This document shows positions 60,550 through 64,000 of a stretch of 64,000 nucleotides of DNA, in pieces (within the stretch, counting starts at the first letter, position 1; each line of letters begins with the position of its first letter). The DNA is taken from contig OZ038433.1 of assembly GCA_964036275.1 (NCBI GenBank), positions 21,757,985 through 21,821,984 of the forward strand, read 5' to 3'. The DNA comes from Litoditis marina (lineage: Eukaryota; Nematoda; Chromadorea; Rhabditida; Rhabditidae). The notes beneath the pieces are model-generated. The model was not told where the DNA came from, did not search any database, and saw only the letters and a list, made by a program, of their open reading frames with translations. Made by a program: the position numbers and the translations under genes.

Positions 60550-63500
60550 ATGTCGACTTTGGGAAGACGTACCCCGGGTCCTAATGATACCATGAAAAGT
60601 CAGAAGGTACGAAATCACATGTTTTACATTTTGGTGAAAAAAATATATTCATGAATCTCTCAAATCGCCTCCATTTTCGAGAGAAGTTTGCCGATATATT
60701 TATTTATTTATTCTACACAACATGTGCAACGGGATTTATATTTGCGAATCTAGATGAGTATTTCAAACCCTAATGAAAGGTATCAGAGTTATGTAAGCAT
60801 ACTGTTTGTGTTCACCAATGCTGAAAATGAGTAAGATGTTATTTTCGGGAAAACAACAAAAGTCATAGCTTTGCATTGAGTTCTGTGACTTCATGATTGG
60901 AAAAGGTGCATCTTAATGTAATACAAGTTAGTTAGAGTGGAAAAGGGCAGAGAAAAACGTTTGGTATGTGAATTGGGTGATGTTTCTAGAGTGAATCCTT
61001 CGTGGATAAACTGACTGGAACTCTGACGAGAAAGAAGAAGAAGCCGGTTCACGAAGTTCCCGGGGAGGAAGACGAGGAGAATGAGGCCGTAGAGGTACGG
61101 TGGGCACACTTTCTTCTGTGTTTCAATTCGATTCAGACAAACAACGCGGCCATTGTAGAAAATGACAAAACTTTAGTTGTATTTTGATCTCGCTACACGC
61201 CAAACACCATGAATCACGAATCTTGAGTGCAAATCAATGAGATCAAACTACAAACACAGCAGAATTGGGCAGAGTACACCAGATGGGCTTTCTTTCGAAA
61301 AAGCAAAACCCATAGCCTGCGTTCGTGCTTCTAGCTGGCATGCTGAGGCGGAAAATGTGAAATATAGGTATTGATTGATTCCGCCACCGCCGGGGCAAAG
61401 TCGATAATCATAGTTTGCACCTTGTGAGGTCCGTGACCAATAGTGCAGTTAACAATACGGATTTCAGGTGGAAGTAGAGGGTCGCGATGCGCTCGACAAT
61501 GCGACTGTTCCTTTTCTCGCGAAGGACCTGGCCATCGAGGAGGGTACGTTCGTTCATTTCTCCCCTTCATCCCCTAATTTTTTCTCCTCGTATCCTTATC
61601 TCGATAGGAGAATTAGCGAACATTCTGGCAGTGCTCAAAATTTAGGGTTCGTTCTTCCCAAGCCAACCCCTATACGGTGTGTATTGCCCTACATTTTTGT
61701 AGTTTGATCCCGCTCCTTTTTCTCGTAATTTTTCGGTTATGGTGCGTAACGAGATCAAACTACAACAAGTATTCTCAGAACGATTGGCGCCAATTTTCTT
61801 CGATTGGCCAGCTACAAAAGCGAGAGAGTGTGCAGGTCAATGAGGCCGCAGACATCTGGGTCTCTCTGACCTGCACACTCTCTCGCTCAGCCAATAAAAA
61901 AGTGGCTGGCCAATTGGCTGGGAATTGTCTGAGTTACTTTACTTCGGACTTGGAGGCCTTCCAGGTTTGCTCAAAGTGGTATACGATGAACCGAAAAACA
62001 AATCTTGCTGAAATCTGGGCCAGTTTGTTATTTTTCCAGGCGAAATCCGTCGATTTGTGACGCGCGACTCGAATGAAGACCCAAAAATGCGGGAGCTGGT
62101 CCAAATTCTTGTCTACTGGCTCAATGAGGAGTTGGCCGATCAGAGAATTGTGGTAGGTCAAAAACAAAACAACTGCTTTGGCAAGGACTGTGTGTGTGTC
62201 CTGAATCGAATTCGATTTGAGATCGAAAGAATAGAATTCCGACTCGTTTTATTATAGGTTCGAATGATGCAAGAAGATCTCTACGATGGTCAAATCATTC
62301 AACGTCTGATCGAAAAACTCGCCAACATTAGAGTGAGTTTTGGACGACAATTATTTTCTCCTGGCTACGCAAACATAAATGACTAGTAGCTATGATTTGT
62401 CAGTTCTATTTTATATTCATTCACAATTTTCCTTATTAGCATCTCTACATGTGACACTGAAATCGTGAAGTAAAACATGATTGTAGAATCTACATGGAGA
62501 GTTCAAGTAAGGGCAGACAGAAACGGTGTATGTTAGCCTAATCGGATGTGTTTGTTGTTCTTTTGTGTTCCAGTTTTACTTGGCAATATCCGGCTCAGTA
62601 TAAATTATGCCGATCATATTTGAAGTAGTTGTTGTTTCCAGATCGAGGTTCCGGAGGTGTCTCAGTCGGAGGAGGGTCAGCGACAGAAACTGCAGATCGT
62701 CATAGCCACCGCCAACCGACTGCTAAACATCGGACAACACGAACACAAGTGGACCGCCGATCTCATCCACTCCAGGGTAGGTTCATCAAGGGTTGTTATA
62801 GTCTGTTCCACGCACTTATAACCCTCTACAGTAATCTTCGCGAACTTCTAGATCAACGTTTCGTAGTTTGATGTATTTGGAATGACTTCAATTTTCGCTA
62901 TTGTGTTTTCTATCTGTGCTGTTGCAAACTTTGAAACCAAAATAATGATTTATTCATTAGAAAAAGCCTTCTAAATAGATGACGGATTACTGTAGAAGGA
63001 CATCGATTGGTGAAACGAACTATAACATCAAGCCCGACTAGACCTGAGAAACTCGGAAAGTTCGATTAGACTCTATCCTCTTTTCCAAACTTCACTCCAA
63101 TTGCCATTCTCAGTACGGTACAGGATAGATTACACGATACAGCTTGCTTTGAAAAGAGCAAACCCTATTCAACGTTATACATTAGCTTTTTTTATTGAAA
63201 TTGTCATCATTCAGGACCTGGTAGCCATCATGCACCTCCTGGTTGCGTTGGCCATCCACTTCCGAGCTCCCATTAGAATGCCGGATCACGTCAGTGTCAA
63301 GGTTGGTCATATTCGGAATGTTCTACATATTTTCAAGTTGCTTTCATATTTCAAGCTGCTACTTCGAGACATACAACACATACATAATAATAATGATTCA
63401 TTCGAGCATAGAAAGAAAACACATGTTCAAGTGACAGATATCATACATATTCCTTCTGTTTCCTCGATGCCTGGGGGCTAGTTGTAGTCTGCACATGCGC

Positions 63501-63771
63501 ACTTCCGCGCGGGGACGCGAAGCATGAACGTGATTGAGATTGCCGCGTTGAACGTATGAACATAACGTATCCTTTTCGAATATGTGTAAAATGAATACAT
63601 CATACAATGTATAAATAACATAATACAAAAAAGCTTGCCCTCGCGTGTGCTTGTGGACTGAGACAAAATTGTACTTTGTAGCTTCTGGTTGCATCGAAGA
63701 ATCAGGGACACGTGCGAACGGAGTACGTGACCGAACAGCTGACGACCACCCAAGACGAATTAGGATTGAAG
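60550..63771 (+). CDS. pat-6: Alpha-parvin/actopaxin, integrin adhesion protein (3' end beyond window)
   Basis: Eight exons inside the window: 60550-60606, 60990-61094, 61468-61543, 62040-62152, 62258-62332, 62642-62776, 63215-63301 and 63682-63771. They give 246 residues ending in phase 0, and the gene runs on past the right edge. The start MSTLGRRTPGPNDTMKSQK and KSFVDKLTG-like segment are the parvin N terminus, followed by a basic KKKKP stretch and an acidic EEDEENEAVE linker. The first calponin-homology domain spans roughly residues 90-215 (VQILVYWLNEELADQRI, DLYDGQIIQRLIEKL, LVAIMHLLVALAIHFRAPI). The second is expected outside the window. In worm body-wall muscle PAT-6 joins ILK (PAT-4) and PINCH (UNC-97) at dense bodies and M-lines. 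A CGTTTTAG acceptor lies 6 nt before the ATG. Confidence 0.95.
61177..61253. mobile_element. Short foldback element, TTGTAGTTTGATC family (parvin intron 2)
   Basis: TTGTATTTTGATCTCG on the left, GAGATCAAACTACAA on the right. A second copy of the family is at 61698-61765 in the next intron (TTGTAGTTTGATCCCG, CGAGATCAAACTACAA). Confidence 0.75.
61698..61765. mobile_element. Short foldback element, TTGTAGTTTGATC family (parvin intron 3)
   Basis: 16-bp inverted ends around about 36 bp. It lies directly before the CTCAGAACGAT-family element at 61774. Confidence 0.8.
61774..61933. mobile_element. Foldback element, CTCAGAACGAT family, copy 4
   Basis: The most regular copy: CTCAGAACGATTGGCGCCAA on the left and CCAATTGGCTGGGAATTGTC then TGAG on the right, with GCGAGAGAGTGTGCAGGTCA and its complement inside. 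Confidence 0.85.
62797..63024. mobile_element. Foldback element, TATAGTTCGTTTCAC family, copy 4
   Basis: Parvin intron 6. Left end TATAGTCTGTTCCACGCAC with CTCTACAGTAATC, right end GGATTACTGTAGAAGGACAT then TTGGTGAAACGAACTATA. Confidence 0.8.
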
Positions 63772-63904
63772 GTGGGTCTTCTAGACAGTCGTTCTATTTG
63801 TTTATCTACAACTTGTATTTGTCGGAGAAAAATCATATCGGATCAGAGTTAACCAAGAAGGACTGTGCTCTGTGCAAACTAAAATGGACTATGGAAATTG
63901 TGGG

Positions 63905-64000
63905 ACTGTTTTAGGGTGAACGAGATGACTGTTTTAGGGTGAACGAGATGACTGTTTTAGGGTGAACGAGATGACTGTTTTAGGGTGAACGAGATGACTG
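63905..64000. repeat. 23-bp minisatellite at the window edge
   Basis: Four near-perfect tandem copies of a 23-nt unit (GACTGTTTTAGGGTGAACGAGAT) run to the last base, inside a parvin intron. The array continues beyond the window. Confidence 0.95.

Overview
This is nuclear DNA from a rhabditid nematode, most likely Caenorhabditis or a close relative. The signs are compact GT-AG introns ending in TTTCAG, TTTCAG-type acceptors lying 2-8 nt before several start codons (the mark of spliced-leader trans-splicing), worm-type chemoreceptor, CYP4-type P450, DDX46 and parvin genes, and many small foldback transposons. The species cannot be fixed from the sequence alone.

Layout. 1.9-4.0 kb: a four-exon seven-transmembrane chemoreceptor (+). 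4.0-9.5 kb: a direct tandem duplication of a roughly 2.1-2.4 kb unit, each copy holding a four-exon gene for a 100-residue secreted cysteine-rich peptide whose first exon supplies only the ATG. 9.5-13.5 kb: repeat-filled, no supported gene. 14.1-16.6 kb and 21.6-24.0 kb (both +), and 39.2-42.8 kb (-): three paralogues of a secreted acidic protein. Each has the same 44-residue signal exon and the same three C-terminal exons around an array of 52-residue repeat exons (five, five, and one full plus degenerate ones). 25.4-26.2 kb (-) and 28.5-28.9 kb (+): two possible small membrane proteins. 30.4-36.8 kb (-): a 13-exon cytochrome P450, full length except for one frameshift. 38.4 kb: a P450 relic. 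38.7 kb: a tRNA-like sequence. 47.1-59.8 kb (+): a 29-exon DDX46/Prp5 RNA helicase of about 957 residues. 60.5 kb to the right edge (+): the first eight exons of alpha-parvin (PAT-6), cut by the window end.

The left two thirds is an accessory region of secreted-protein and receptor families, duplications and transposon debris. The right third holds two single-copy conserved genes on one strand, spaced closely enough to be an operon. The main novelty candidate is the repeat-exon family. Its 156-bp exons and their introns are almost identical within and between genes while the flanking exons have diverged, and the introns are visible mosaics of two subtypes, which indicates exchange between arrays. 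All three genes also share an upstream block with a forkhead-type site and a TATA-like motif. Exon joins were made by eye from splice motifs, phase and protein continuity; no database or transcript data were used.
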